Under the pieces are notes generated by a model, which worked only from the letters and a program-made list of their open reading frames with translations, was not told the DNA's origin and ran no database searches. The position numbers and the translations under genes are program-made. From NCBI RefSeq assembly GCF_000949425.1, contig NZ_CP010976.1, forward strand, positions 3,100,001 through 3,164,000: a stretch of 64,000 nt of DNA, given 5' to 3'. Position 1 is the stretch's first letter. Each line of letters opens with the position of its first letter. Source of the DNA: Paenibacillus sp. IHBB 10380. GTDB taxonomy: Bacteria; Bacillota; Bacilli; Paenibacillales; Paenibacillaceae. Positions 55,374 through 63,926 of this stretch are shown here, piece after piece.

Positions 55374-55592
55374 TTAGAAGCCTTTATATTGCGGCTCTTC
55401 GTTTTCTAATTGTTGAACTCTAGTCTGTACTTGGTCCACGATTTTTTGTGTTTGCTCCGCTGCACTTGTGAACAAAGTTTTAGCTTCTTGATTTTCCGTA
55501 CCAAGGGCAAATGTCTCTAAGCTAGCTTGCGCACCCTTTAACGAAGATAGGCAAGTTTTAACTTGGGAAGAAACAGTCATTGTCGTTTTCAC
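55374..55592 (-). CDS. DUF1657 protein
   Basis: 72 aa. Entirely helical: VKTCLSSLKGAQASLETFALGTENQEAKTLF then AEQTQKIVDQVQTRVQQLENEEPQYKG, the whole-length DUF1657 pattern. These small proteins are found almost only in spore-formers, usually in spoVA-type operons of the mobile spoVA2mob class linked to heat-resistant, slow-germinating spores. Here it is divergent from the DUF421/spoVA genes, 124 bp apart. GGAGGTG precedes the ATG. A second DUF1657 unit is fused to the neighbouring DUF421 protein. Confidence 0.85.
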   Translation of the reverse strand: MKTTMTVSSQVKTCLSSLKGAQASLETFALGTENQEAKTLFTSAAEQTQKIVDQVQTRVQQLENEEPQYKGF

Positions 55593-55716
55593 CTCCTTGT
55601 AATGAGAGTACGAATTATAATCTAACCTGTGGAGCTAAAAAAAATACATAAATAATCTATTTTTTGCAAATAATTTAAATGTTAAAGAACAAATGGAATG
55701 GAGGGAATCTTACAAA

Positions 55717-56577
55717 ATGCAGGACTGGCTTGAGGTTATTGTTCGGACAATAGTGTCCGTAGTTGTACTATTTGTTTTAACTCGACTTTTAGGAAAAAGG
55801 CAGATTTCACAACTATCCTTTTTCGAGTATATTACCGGCATCACCATCGGTAGCCTAACAGCCTATATTTCATTAGATCTAAAAAGCGATTGGTACCTAG
55901 GACTAATTTCCTTAGTGGTATGGTCGCTAGCCTCATTAGGGATTGAATTCTTACAGATGAAGAGCAAAAAAGCGCGTGATTTAATTGATAGTACTGGGAG
56001 AATACTCATTAAAGATGGAAAAGTCCTTGAGGATAACCTGAAGAAGGAACGCTTAACAAACGAAGATTTACTTGAGCAATTGCGCAAAAGAAGTACCTTT
56101 AAAGTGGCTGAGGTAGAATTTGCGATCATGGAGCCTAACGGAGAAGTTAACGTTCTGTTGAAAAAGGAATTTCAACCGATAACCCCATCTCATCTAGGCA
56201 TTAAAGTCTCCCCTGAGACTGAACCGCAGGCCTCAATATTAGATGGACAAATTATGGATGAGGCGCTTGCCTCCGCGGGCTATAACCGTAAATGGTTGAA
56301 TACCGAATTGGAGAAAATAGGTGTTTCTCTAGATAACGTCTTTTTGGGACAAGTGGATACTTATGGAGAGCTTTATGTTGATTTATATGATGACAAAATT
56401 ATTGTTCCGGAACCGCAACAAAGGGCTGTTTTAATGGCTGACCTCAAGAAATGTCAAGCTGATCTGGAGTTATTCTCCTTATCCGTAGATAACACTGAGG
56501 CCAAGCAAATGTATGGACTGTGCTCAGAACAACTAGAGCAAGTTATCGCCAACGTCAAACCGTTGTTAACTACATAG
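55717..56577 (+). CDS. YetF-type DUF421 membrane protein fused to DUF1657
   Basis: 286 aa. Three membrane helices (about 5-80: WLEVIVRTIVSVVVLFVLTRLLGKRQISQLSFFEYITGI) lead to the DUF421 cytoplasmic domains (GRILIKDGKVLEDNLKKERLT, STFKVAEVEFAIMEPNGEVNVLLKKE) known from YetF, which adopts a pore-less sporulation/heat-resistance role in B. subtilis spores. After residue 230 the chain continues with a DUF1657-like helix pair (LMADLKKCQADLELFSLSVDN and AKQMYGLCSEQLEQVIANVKP). This is a natural fusion of two neighbours of spoVA2mob operons. ATG at 55717 is preceded by GGAGGG. It lies 13 bp before spoVAC. Confidence 0.87.
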   Translation: MQDWLEVIVRTIVSVVVLFVLTRLLGKRQISQLSFFEYITGITIGSLTAYISLDLKSDWYLGLISLVVWSLASLGIEFLQMKSKKARDLIDSTGRILIKDGKVLEDNLKKERLTNEDLLEQLRKRSTFKVAEVEFAIMEPNGEVNVLLKKEFQPITPSHLGIKVSPETEPQASILDGQIMDEALASAGYNRKWLNTELEKIGVSLDNVFLGQVDTYGELYVDLYDDKIIVPEPQQRAVLMADLKKCQADLELFSLSVDNTEAKQMYGLCSEQLEQVIANVKPLLTT

Positions 56578-56590
56578 GAGATGATAAAAA

Positions 56591-57076
56591 ATGGCAAGCA
56601 AAAGCGACAAGCAAAAATTAACGCCTGTCCAACAACAATATCAGGATCTCGCCAGGAATCGCGAACCCAGAAGATTCACTTTCACAAATTTGGTGCGCGC
56701 TTTTATCATCGGGGGTACGATTTGTTTAATAGGTCAGGCCATTCAGCAGATGTTTATCCATTGGGGTGGTTTTGATGAGAAGAAGGCTTCAAACCCTACC
56801 GTAGCTGTGCTTGTTATTATTTCCATCATACTTACCAGTTTGGGGGTATACGACAAGTTAGCCCAATGGGCTGGAGCCGGAACAGCAGTCCCGGTTACTG
56901 GATTTGCTAATGCAATGGCATCGGCAGCCATCGAGCATCGTAGAGAAGGACTGGTTCTCGGCCTTGGTGGTAGCATTTTTAAAGTGGCCGGACCCGTTAT
57001 CGTATTTGGTACAGTAGCTGCTTTTATTATCGCTATTGTATATTTCATATTTGATATCAAAATGACTGGGGGTTGA
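56591..57076 (+). CDS. spoVAC: Stage V sporulation protein AC
   Basis: 161 aa inner-membrane protein of spores. SpoVAC acts as a channel component for release of dipicolinic acid, Ca2+ and cations in germination. It shows LTPVQQQYQDLARNREPRR at the N-terminus, the membrane region AFIIGGTICLIGQAIQQMFIHW near residue 40 and the block VPVTGFANAMASAAIEHRREG near residue 100, all typical. AGGAG precedes the ATG. It is followed directly by spoVAD. Confidence 0.93.
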   Translation: MASKSDKQKLTPVQQQYQDLARNREPRRFTFTNLVRAFIIGGTICLIGQAIQQMFIHWGGFDEKKASNPTVAVLVIISIILTSLGVYDKLAQWAGAGTAVPVTGFANAMASAAIEHRREGLVLGLGGSIFKVAGPVIVFGTVAAFIIAIVYFIFDIKMTGG

Positions 57077-57081
57077 TTAAC

Positions 57082-58092
57082 ATGCTAAAAGGTCATCAAA
57101 GCTGGATATTTGAGAATAAACCCTCTATCATCTCCACTGCGACCGTAGTAGGTCCATTCGAAGGCCAAGGTCCCCTTGCTGAGGATTTCGATGTTATTCA
57201 TGGGGAACTATATATTGGTCAAGATAGCTGGGAGAAGGCAGAGAGAGCCATTATGGAAGAAGCTGCACAGTTAGCCTTACAGCATGCTAATCTCAAAGAA
57301 GGACAAATTCAGTTCTATCTTGCTGGGGATCTAATGAATCAGATTATCAGTAGTACCTTTACTGCGCGAACCTTGACGATTCCCTTCATCGGGTTATTCG
57401 GTGCATGTTCCACGTCAATGGAAAGCCTAGCTCTCTCTGCATATATTGTAAACACTAATGGAGCTAATTACGTGCTCACTGGAACCTGTAGCCATAACGC
57501 TAGTGTGGAAAAGCAATTCCGTTATCCAACGGAATATGGATCTCAAAAACCCCCGACTGCACAATTTACAGTTACAGGAGCAGGTGCAGCTGTACTTTCT
57601 TTGAAAGGTGAAGGTCCATTCGTAACTTCAGCGACCATGGGGCGGATTATCGACATGGGGATTAAAGATCCATTTAATATGGGCGCAGCTATGGCTCCTG
57701 CGGCCGTAGATACCATTGAAGCCCACTTTCGAGATTTGAACATCGGACCTGAGTATTACGATTTAATTGTCACTGGAGATCTCTCTAAAGTAGGTTATGA
57801 AATTGCCTGCGATCTATTTGAAAAACACAATGTTCCCATTCATAAAACGACCTATAGCGATTGTGGCATGTTGATCTATAATTATGAAACACAGAACGTC
57901 CAATCCGGAGCTAGTGGATGTGGATGCTCCGCCGTAGTTACCTATGGACATATCATAAACAGAATTCGCCGCGGGGAATTGAACCGAGTTCTAATTGTTG
58001 CTACCGGCGCCCTTCTGTCACCCCTCTCCTTTCAACAAGGGGAAAGCATCCCATGTATTGCGCATGCGGTCTCGATTGAAAGTAAGAAGTGA
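57082..58092 (+). CDS. spoVAD: Stage V sporulation protein AD
   Basis: 336 aa thiolase-fold protein that binds dipicolinic acid in the spore inner membrane. Diagnostic blocks: EDFDVIHGELYIGQDSWEKAE, FIGLFGACSTSMESLA near residue 112, CSHNASVEKQFRYPTEYG, and SGASGCGCSAVVTYG near residue 280. The longest ORF uses TTG 57073 inside the spoVAC stop region; the ATG at 57082, preceded by GGGGG at 9 bases, is better. No spoVAE/AEb follows. The 378 bases after the stop hold a repeat and a terminator. Confidence 0.93.
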   Translation: MLKGHQSWIFENKPSIISTATVVGPFEGQGPLAEDFDVIHGELYIGQDSWEKAERAIMEEAAQLALQHANLKEGQIQFYLAGDLMNQIISSTFTARTLTIPFIGLFGACSTSMESLALSAYIVNTNGANYVLTGTCSHNASVEKQFRYPTEYGSQKPPTAQFTVTGAGAAVLSLKGEGPFVTSATMGRIIDMGIKDPFNMGAAMAPAAVDTIEAHFRDLNIGPEYYDLIVTGDLSKVGYEIACDLFEKHNVPIHKTTYSDCGMLIYNYETQNVQSGASGCGCSAVVTYGHIINRIRRGELNRVLIVATGALLSPLSFQQGESIPCIAHAVSIESKK

Positions 58093-58129
58093 CTATAAAT
58101 AACGACTCAACACCAACATCAGGACTTGA

Positions 58130-58379
58130 AAAATATATCGAGTTGATAAATGACCGCTATGCGGATGGATTGTCCTTCTGATCACTGTTGCCCCCAAATT
58201 TTTTTGAATACCCTATTAGCGGTTAAAATTCAGGGGCAAGGCGTATGCTTTCGAAGTAGCTTCCAAGGGAAAGCTTGTAGGCGAACGCTACGCTTCTCCA
58301 CGACAATTCTATCCTCTCCGCTAACCATCAGCATATCATTCTATTTTCAGCAAGCACTGATTATGAATTAAAGCCTTTA
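58130..58379 (+). repeat. ~250-bp dispersed repeat, copy A
   Basis: Closely resembles 63668-63920 in direct orientation. Conserved between the copies: AAAATATATCGA start, CCGCTATGCGG hairpin, TTGCCCC paired with GGGGCAA, GCGTATGCTTTCGAAGTAGC, a hairpin AGCTT-CC-AA-GGGAAAGCT, GGCGAACGCTACGCTTCTCC, and TTATGAATTA near the end. No ORF is conserved. This copy has lost some paired bases (for example, the inner hairpin is CCCTATTAGCGG where copy B has CCGC-TATTT-GCGG). Possibly a MITE or a structured RNA. Confidence 0.85.
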
Positions 58380-58381
58380 TG

Positions 58382-58426
58382 AAAAAAGCACGTCGCCCCT
58401 AATTCCTAGGAGCAACGTGCTTTTTT
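58382..58426 (-). terminator. Terminator of the oxidoreductase/isomerase operon
   Basis: AAAAAAGCACGT (58382-58393) pairs with ACGTGCTTTTTT (58415-58426). It lies 45 bp after the oxidoreductase stop. Confidence 0.85.
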
Positions 58427-58470
58427 GAAATTTATACGAATTCTAGATTCGGACTCTAAACCTTACATTA

Positions 58471-59499
58471 TCACAAATAAACTCTTCTATTTTCCTTGCC
58501 CGATTGATATATACCCGCAATCATTTCTTGTGTCTTGAGTGCTTCTTTACCATCAATATAAGGTGTCTTACCTGTCTCGAGCGTATCATAATATTCACGA
58601 ATTTGCTTCATATGGCTAACGCCCCAATAAATCTTTACACCTTCTCCATAATCAATAACTTCATTTGGATTGGTATCCTTCGTTATCTCCGTGCCATCGT
58701 TATATTTAATCGTAGCTCTTTCCGCTACCATCTTAGCAATTCCCTTTACACAATGAACTTCAATCTCAACTGGCGCATCATAACTGTAGTAATTCACAGC
58801 AAAGAATCCGCCAAAGATGCCATTCTTAAATTTCATTACGCCTTCAACACTATCTTCAACTTCAATTTTCTCATGTGCTCGGTTGCCGATTTGAGCATCA
58901 ACATACTCAATTTCCTGTCCTACAAACCAACGCATTAAGTCCATCGTATGAATCGCTTGATCGATGAGTACACCGCCGCCTTCCATGTCCCAGGTACCTT
59001 TCCAATCGCTTAAGCTGTAATACTCATCCGAGCGATTCCAAGTAACTGAACATTTGGCTCCAAGTACTTGTCCAAGACTTCCATCTTCAATAGCGTTCTT
59101 AATGAGCTGAGATCCAGGATTATATCGATTCTGAAAAATAACCCCTAGCGTTACTCCATTCTCTTCACATACATCGACCATTTGTTTAGCATCTTCCGTA
59201 CTAATACTCATCGGCTTCTCGGTAAGGATATGCTTTCCTTTTCTTGCTGCATATAACGTCATCGGTGAATGTAGATAATGTGGAGTACAGATATGAACAA
59301 CGTCCAAATCCGCTTGATCGATCATTTCTTCATAACTTGTGTAAAAATTACAATTATACTTCTCGGCAGCTTGCTTCGCTCGTTCCTCCTTCACATCGCA
59401 GACCGCTACTAACTCAGCTACATCCGATAATTGAATAGAACTCGCGTGCATTGGAAAAATGTTACCACAACCGATAATACCTACTTTGAATTTCTTCAT
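58471..59499 (-). CDS. Gfo/Idh/MocA-family oxidoreductase
   Basis: 342 aa NAD(P)-dependent sugar or cyclitol dehydrogenase. N-terminal Rossmann motif VGIIGCGNIFPMHA, then VCDVKEERA and the EKPMS motif (ILTEKPMSIST near residue 93) with the catalytic Lys. The C-terminal alpha/beta domain has GGGVLIDQAIHTMDLMRWF near residue 175, with the second catalytic site His. Downstream partner of an isomerase/epimerase 42 bp away on the same strand; together they suggest catabolism of an inositol- or rare-sugar-like compound. Substrate unknown. Confidence 0.87.
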   Translation of the reverse strand: MKKFKVGIIGCGNIFPMHASSIQLSDVAELVAVCDVKEERAKQAAEKYNCNFYTSYEEMIDQADLDVVHICTPHYLHSPMTLYAARKGKHILTEKPMSISTEDAKQMVDVCEENGVTLGVIFQNRYNPGSQLIKNAIEDGSLGQVLGAKCSVTWNRSDEYYSLSDWKGTWDMEGGGVLIDQAIHTMDLMRWFVGQEIEYVDAQIGNRAHEKIEVEDSVEGVMKFKNGIFGGFFAVNYYSYDAPVEIEVHCVKGIAKMVAERATIKYNDGTEITKDTNPNEVIDYGEGVKIYWGVSHMKQIREYYDTLETGKTPYIDGKEALKTQEMIAGIYQSGKENRRVYL

Positions 59500-59540
59500 A
59501 TACTTGTTCTCTCCCCTATTATGTAAGTTTTAGTTTTGAC

Positions 59541-60419
59541 TCATGGATTAGGAATAAAGTCACCACCACGGCAGTGTTTCAAATAATTCAGCGCATGTAC
59601 TTGACCTGTCATTTCCCAATCATCGCGATAGACTGGATCATGAAATCCTTCGATATCTATCGTTCCGTTATATCCACCTTGACGAAGAATAGAAATAATA
59701 TCACTCCAGTTCGTATCTCCAAATCCTGGTGTCCGGTGCCATACATACTCCTTCGAACCATGAATTCCATATTCATGTATGATATCCCAAGCGATTGTAG
59801 CATCTTTGCCATGTACATTGAATATTTTGTCCATCCATTTACGTAGCTGTGGAATGGGATCGATCAATGCGAGCATTTGGTGACACGGCTCCCATTGTAA
59901 CCCTAGATTATCCGCTGGAACTGCATCGAACATCATCTCCCATGCCGTAGGATTGTGAGCAATATTCCAATCCCCCTCCTGCCAGTTACCACGCATAGCA
60001 CAGTTCTCAAATGCTATACGTACTCCACGATCCTCTGCTCTTTTACTTAGTTCCCCGAATACTTCTGCGAAACGTTTCATGGATCCATCAATAGGACCCG
60101 GCATACGACCCGTGAAACCTGTCACTAAATCGGTTCCAAATTCATGGGCATGATCAATTAGCCGTTCCCAGCTAGCTATAGTATCCGCATTATCCCCCTC
60201 ACCTGTTAACGGATTCCCGAATATACCAACGCTGGATATGATAATATCCTTCTCATCTATAATGTCTTTCACTTGTTTGGATAATTCAGATAAATCCACC
60301 TTCTGAGTGGATTGCCAGAATGTGAGCGCGAAAGATTCAAACCCATGGGGTATAATTTGTGGAAGTACTCTTACCGCGTCTTCTCCGCCTACTAGTGTAC
60401 CTATACGCATTTGTTGCAT
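59541..60419 (-). CDS. Sugar phosphate isomerase/epimerase family protein (xylose-isomerase-like TIM barrel)
   Basis: 292 aa AP_endonuclease_2-type TIM barrel. Expected metal-binding residues lie in AFENCAMRG (Glu), QWEPCHQM (Glu/His), VHGKDATI (His) and IDIEGFHDP (Glu). Close architectural relatives include inosose dehydratase, hydroxypyruvate isomerase and keto-sugar epimerases. First gene of the two-gene minus-strand operon with the Gfo/Idh oxidoreductase and divergent from an AraC regulator that probably controls it. Confidence 0.85.
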   Translation of the reverse strand: MQQMRIGTLVGGEDAVRVLPQIIPHGFESFALTFWQSTQKVDLSELSKQVKDIIDEKDIIISSVGIFGNPLTGEGDNADTIASWERLIDHAHEFGTDLVTGFTGRMPGPIDGSMKRFAEVFGELSKRAEDRGVRIAFENCAMRGNWQEGDWNIAHNPTAWEMMFDAVPADNLGLQWEPCHQMLALIDPIPQLRKWMDKIFNVHGKDATIAWDIIHEYGIHGSKEYVWHRTPGFGDTNWSDIISILRQGGYNGTIDIEGFHDPVYRDDWEMTGQVHALNYLKHCRGGDFIPNP

Positions 60420-60508
60420 CGTGTTCTCCTTTCATGAGGAAACTTAAATTGATATAACAAGCCTTGCTCTAATGTAATCAATAAATCATTCATTTAATAG
60501 ACATAAAT

Positions 60509-60541
60509 TTATGATAATTTAGTACGATCTTATGATATTTT
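60509..60541. promoter_or_regulatory. Direct repeats in the divergent promoter region
   Basis: TTATGATAATTT (60509-60520) and TTATGATATTTT (60530-60541), start to start 21 bp, two helical turns, in the AT-rich 227-bp gap between the isomerase gene and the AraC-type gene. This fits a site for the adjacent AraC protein; proof is lacking. Confidence 0.45.
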
Positions 60542-60646
60542 GAGAATCATAACGTTTACATCATTATAATCACCATTATTGATAATAATATTGTTCACCA
60601 TATTTCTGTTATATCATATTTTCACCCAGAAGAAGGAGTTTTACAC

Positions 60647-61492
60647 ATGACGGTCAATACACTCAAAGAAAAAACTTGGCTTCCCGATCAGACATTCCCA
60701 ATTAATATTTTCTTCTCTCATTCATTCGATCTCCATTGGCATGATCATATTGAGTGGGTCTTCATGAAAAAAGGTAAATTGCGCATTCAGATTGATGCAG
60801 ATATAGAGGAACTTGAACCTGGGGAGCTAGCCTTTATTAACTCTAAACAATTACATGGCGGTTGGCCCTTGGAGGAAGGCACTGAATTTGTAAGCATTGT
60901 TTTTAATGAAGGGTTAGTTAGAGGAAGTGAGCTTGATGTGACCGAGAATCACTATTTCCTTCCGTATCTGACCAACCAAGATAAGTGGCCAACTAAGATC
61001 CAAAAAAATGACCCTTATCTTGAGGAGATCAGTCATTCCTTCAGTCGGCTTGTGGAGGAATTCGAAAGTAAACAACCTGCTCACGAGCTGATTGTCAAAG
61101 CAGAATTACTACGAATCTTCGGGCTGTTCTTCCGCTATGCCAGTCAGTATGATGAATCTCCGAAAATTTCTAGACGCGTTAATGAACGTGACTTTCCTCA
61201 TCTTCTTCATCAACTCCGTGATCGGTTCCGAGAGTCCATCACGGTAGATGAAGCAGCACACATCGTTAACCTTAGCCCCAATCATTTCTGCCGAGTATTC
61301 AAACAAATGACTAGTAAAACCTTGATTGAATACATCCATCTATTACGAATAAATGAGGCTGAAAGATTACTTATGGAGACTAATGATCCGGTCTCAGAAA
61401 TCGCATTACAGGTGGGGTTCTCCAGCACAGCTTACTTTGGTAGAGTATTCAAGAAAATTAAGAACATGGCCCCTTCGGAGATTAGGAAATAA
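60647..61492 (+). CDS. AraC-family transcriptional regulator
   Basis: 281 aa. N-terminal cupin domain (HSFDLHWHDHIEWVFMKKGKLRIQID, near 25-55, and LEPGELAFINSKQLHG), C-terminal double helix-turn-helix (ITVDEAAHIVNLSPNHFCRVFKQMT near 190-215; ISEIALQVGFSST-type VSEIALQVGFSSTAYFGRVFKK near 245-265). The cupin sensor suggests a small sugar-like ligand. It is divergent from the isomerase-oxidoreductase operon, which it most likely regulates. AAGGAG precedes the ATG by 8 bases. Confidence 0.9.
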   Translation: MTVNTLKEKTWLPDQTFPINIFFSHSFDLHWHDHIEWVFMKKGKLRIQIDADIEELEPGELAFINSKQLHGGWPLEEGTEFVSIVFNEGLVRGSELDVTENHYFLPYLTNQDKWPTKIQKNDPYLEEISHSFSRLVEEFESKQPAHELIVKAELLRIFGLFFRYASQYDESPKISRRVNERDFPHLLHQLRDRFRESITVDEAAHIVNLSPNHFCRVFKQMTSKTLIEYIHLLRINEAERLLMETNDPVSEIALQVGFSSTAYFGRVFKKIKNMAPSEIRK

Positions 61493-61495
61493 ATA

Positions 61496-61545
61496 AAAAG
61501 GGAAGCATCCTTGGCGAGCATGTCGCGTCTGGGTGCTCCCTTTTT
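61496..61545. terminator. Terminator between convergent genes
   Basis: AAAAGGGAAGCATCC (from 61496) pairs with GGGTGCTCCCTTTTT (to 61545) with one or two mismatches, around a 20-base loop. It serves the AraC-type gene and possibly the YdcF-like gene. Confidence 0.75.
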
Positions 61546-61620
61546 CAATTTACAATAGGATTGTACATTGTGAATTTCTTACCAAAAAGGCTAAAACTGT
61601 TGTCAATTCATACATAACGG

Positions 61621-62358
61621 CTACAGGAACGCTTTAATTGTAGCAAGATATTCTCTAATCATATTCATAGGCTTTAGATAACCCGGCGATTTACTTGATA
61701 TCCCATAAGCTTCAAAACCTAGTTCTTTGGCTATTAATTTCGCTCGGTGCATATGATAGTCACTTGTAATAATCATTATTGTGGGATTCTTCAATCCCTC
61801 AAAATTCATAATCGCTTTTGAGAACAATAAATTTTCTTGCGTACTTGTTGATTTACTCTCTAGTATGATTCGATCCTTAGAGATCCCCTTATTTATCAAA
61901 TAGTTACTCATCGCCTGAGCTTCAGTAATATCTTCTCCTGGACCTTGACCACCTGATACAATAATCGGAATTTCCCTACTCATATTTGCATATGTCAGAC
62001 TCGTATCCAATCTTTGCTGCAAAGTGAGGGATAATTCAGACCCTTTGATCCCAGCACCTAAAACAACGACATACTCGATATCAGTGATTTCACTGTCATT
62101 GCTACCAAGTTCTGATATGACTAATGATTCAATGATTACAAATGAAATACCCAAGATCAAGAAAGATGCGATCAAGATCCTCCTTATAACCACATGTTTT
62201 CTTAAATCAATTCTTCTTAGAATGATTATGACCAGACTTACACCACATAGAAACATAACCCCGAATGGATTACCAAAAATAATTAAACAGGACAAACACA
62301 GTAGAAGTAAAATGACATCTATGAAGTAATTCTTCTTGATTTGAGCTATGAAATTCAT
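61621..62358 (-). CDS. YdcF/SanA-family (DUF218) membrane protein
   Basis: 245 aa. Three N-terminal membrane segments (about 10-85), then a DUF218 domain: VVLGAGIKGSELSLTLQQRL near residue 92, IIVSGGQGPGEDITEAQAMSNYL, ILESKSTSTQENL and IITSDYHMHRAKLIA. The family includes proteins tied to envelope integrity and lipid-II carrier handling (SanA, ElyC), but this branch is uncharacterised. Same strand as the next gene, 40 bp away. Confidence 0.85.
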   Translation of the reverse strand: MNFIAQIKKNYFIDVILLLLCLSCLIIFGNPFGVMFLCGVSLVIIILRRIDLRKHVVIRRILIASFLILGISFVIIESLVISELGSNDSEITDIEYVVVLGAGIKGSELSLTLQQRLDTSLTYANMSREIPIIVSGGQGPGEDITEAQAMSNYLINKGISKDRIILESKSTSTQENLLFSKAIMNFEGLKNPTIMIITSDYHMHRAKLIAKELGFEAYGISSKSPGYLKPMNMIREYLATIKAFL

Positions 62359-62398
62359 GTATTTCCTCCATACCTATCAATATTCAACTCAGTTCTCC

Positions 62399-63292
62399 TT
62401 AATCTGTTCTTGCTAATATATGTTCAAGTGCCGCATCAATTTTATCAAATTTAAACTTATATCCTTCTCTCTCTAACCTCTCAGGAATAACCCAACGACT
62501 TTTTAGAATCAGTTCAGTTTCTGTTTTAATAAACATTGCACCCATCTCTAGCATCCATTTCGGAGAAGGCAGTCCAACTTTTATATTCATCGCTTGTCGC
62601 AAATGATTCATTAACTCTCGATTAGTAACAGGATAAGGAGATGAACAATTAAATACGCCGCTCAGTTCTTCTTTCTCTCTAAGGAAAAGAACGATATTAA
62701 ATAAATCTTCGATATGAATCCAACTAAATCGTTGGTTCCCAGAACCTTGGACACCCCCAAGTCCAAATTTGACTAAGTTTTTGAAAGGCGTCATGACACC
62801 TCCATTTTCTCCTAACACAATCGCTATTCTTAACGCAACTTGACGAGTGTGGAGTAATTCGAAAGTAAAGAATGCTCGCTCCCATTCTTTCGCTACGTCA
62901 ACTGAAAACCCTGATCCAATCTCACCATTCTCTTCCGTCATGGGACGATCTTCAGCATGCCTATAAATCGTAGCTGTACTAGAATTAATCCATAATAAAG
63001 GTGGATTGTTACATTCTAATATTGCATTTCCAAGTATTCTTGTTGTCTCTGTTCTTGACTTCAGTATCTCTTCTTTGTTCTTATCATTGTAGCGACAGTT
63101 CACTGATTTCCCTGCTAAATTGATTAAAATATCGGAATTTTCTATTGCCTCTACGATTTCTGTGTGACTTTCCCACGAAATATGACCCTCTTGTCTTGAA
63201 ATAATCTTCACTTCATAACCTAGATTCTTAAATCTTTCTTCAAAATATGTACCTACAAATCCAGTTCCACCAGCTAGTATTACTCTTCTCAT
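62399..63292 (-). CDS. TIGR01777-family NAD-dependent epimerase-like protein
   Basis: 297 aa atypical short-chain dehydrogenase. N-terminal Rossmann motif ILAGGTGFVGTYF, INLAGKSVNCRYNDKNKEEI near residue 65 (family diagnostic), INSSTATIYRH, and a C-terminal DUF1731-like region LPSPKWMLEMGAMFIKTE, LILKSRWVIPERLEREGYKF. ATG at 63292 with GGTGG just upstream; the longer ORF at 63334 lacks a site. The physiological substrate is not known (mammalian SDR39U1 and YfcH are relatives). Confidence 0.87.
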   Translation of the reverse strand: MRRVILAGGTGFVGTYFEERFKNLGYEVKIISRQEGHISWESHTEIVEAIENSDILINLAGKSVNCRYNDKNKEEILKSRTETTRILGNAILECNNPPLLWINSSTATIYRHAEDRPMTEENGEIGSGFSVDVAKEWERAFFTFELLHTRQVALRIAIVLGENGGVMTPFKNLVKFGLGGVQGSGNQRFSWIHIEDLFNIVLFLREKEELSGVFNCSSPYPVTNRELMNHLRQAMNIKVGLPSPKWMLEMGAMFIKTETELILKSRWVIPERLEREGYKFKFDKIDAALEHILARTD

Positions 63293-63349
63293 GCTACCAC
63301 CACATTTCTCCTCAATAATTGACAAAAGATCCATTTATTATAAAAATTT

Positions 63350-63649
63350 TCAATCCATTTTCCTTTTAGCTTTTATTATAAATTCAACAAATAAGGAGAT
63401 ATACCCTATAGCATACATAGGAATAGAGGCTACGATTAAGAATATAAACACATATACATAACCTATGCCCATTCCATTCTGATCACTAATGTTTAAAGAT
63501 ACCCACGTCATTATAACCACACTACCCACAATAAACAGTCCCTGCATAACAATTAAAATGATCGAGCTAACTTTATATTTCTTATAACTAAAAAAGGGTA
63601 CAACAATACTAAATAAAAGAAATAGTAGATACAACCCTAAAAAATCCAT
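63350..63649 (-). CDS. Small membrane protein, function unknown
   Basis: 99 aa with three to four hydrophobic segments (LGLYLLFLLFSIVVPFF, SIILIVMQGLFIVGSVVIM, YVYVFIFLIVASIPMYAIGYISLFV) and a basic C-terminal tail (IKAKRKMD). It lies 58 bp upstream of the epimerase-like gene and on the same strand. GGAG lies just before the ATG. Family not recognised. Confidence 0.55.
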   Translation of the reverse strand: MDFLGLYLLFLLFSIVVPFFSYKKYKVSSIILIVMQGLFIVGSVVIMTWVSLNISDQNGMGIGYVYVFIFLIVASIPMYAIGYISLFVEFIIKAKRKMD

Positions 63650-63667
63650 TTTTCACACTCCTAACGT

Positions 63668-63920
63668 AAAATATATCGAATTGATAAATGCCCGCTATGC
63701 GGATGGATCGTCCAACCGAATCGCTGTTGCCCCCAAATTACTCGAATATACCGCTATTTGCGGTTAAAATTCAGGGGCAAAGCGTATGCTTTCGAAGTAG
63801 CTTTCCAAGGGAAAGCTTTTAGGCGAACGCTACGCTTCTCCACGACAATTCCAGTATCGAAGCTACAATCAGCATATAATTCTATTTTCGGCAAACTGAT
63901 TATGAATTAGAGCCCTTTTA
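63668..63920 (+). repeat. ~250-bp dispersed repeat, copy B
   Basis: Direct-orientation relative of 58130-58379. This copy keeps all pairings: CCGC-TAT-GCGG, TTGCCCC (63726-63732) with GGGGCAA (63774-63780) enclosing CCGC-TATTT-GCGG, AAGCGTA with TACGCTT enclosing AGCTTTCC-AA-GGGAAAGCT. It ends just before the hexamer array. No protein-coding potential seen. Confidence 0.85.
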
Positions 63921-63926
63921 CTCATC

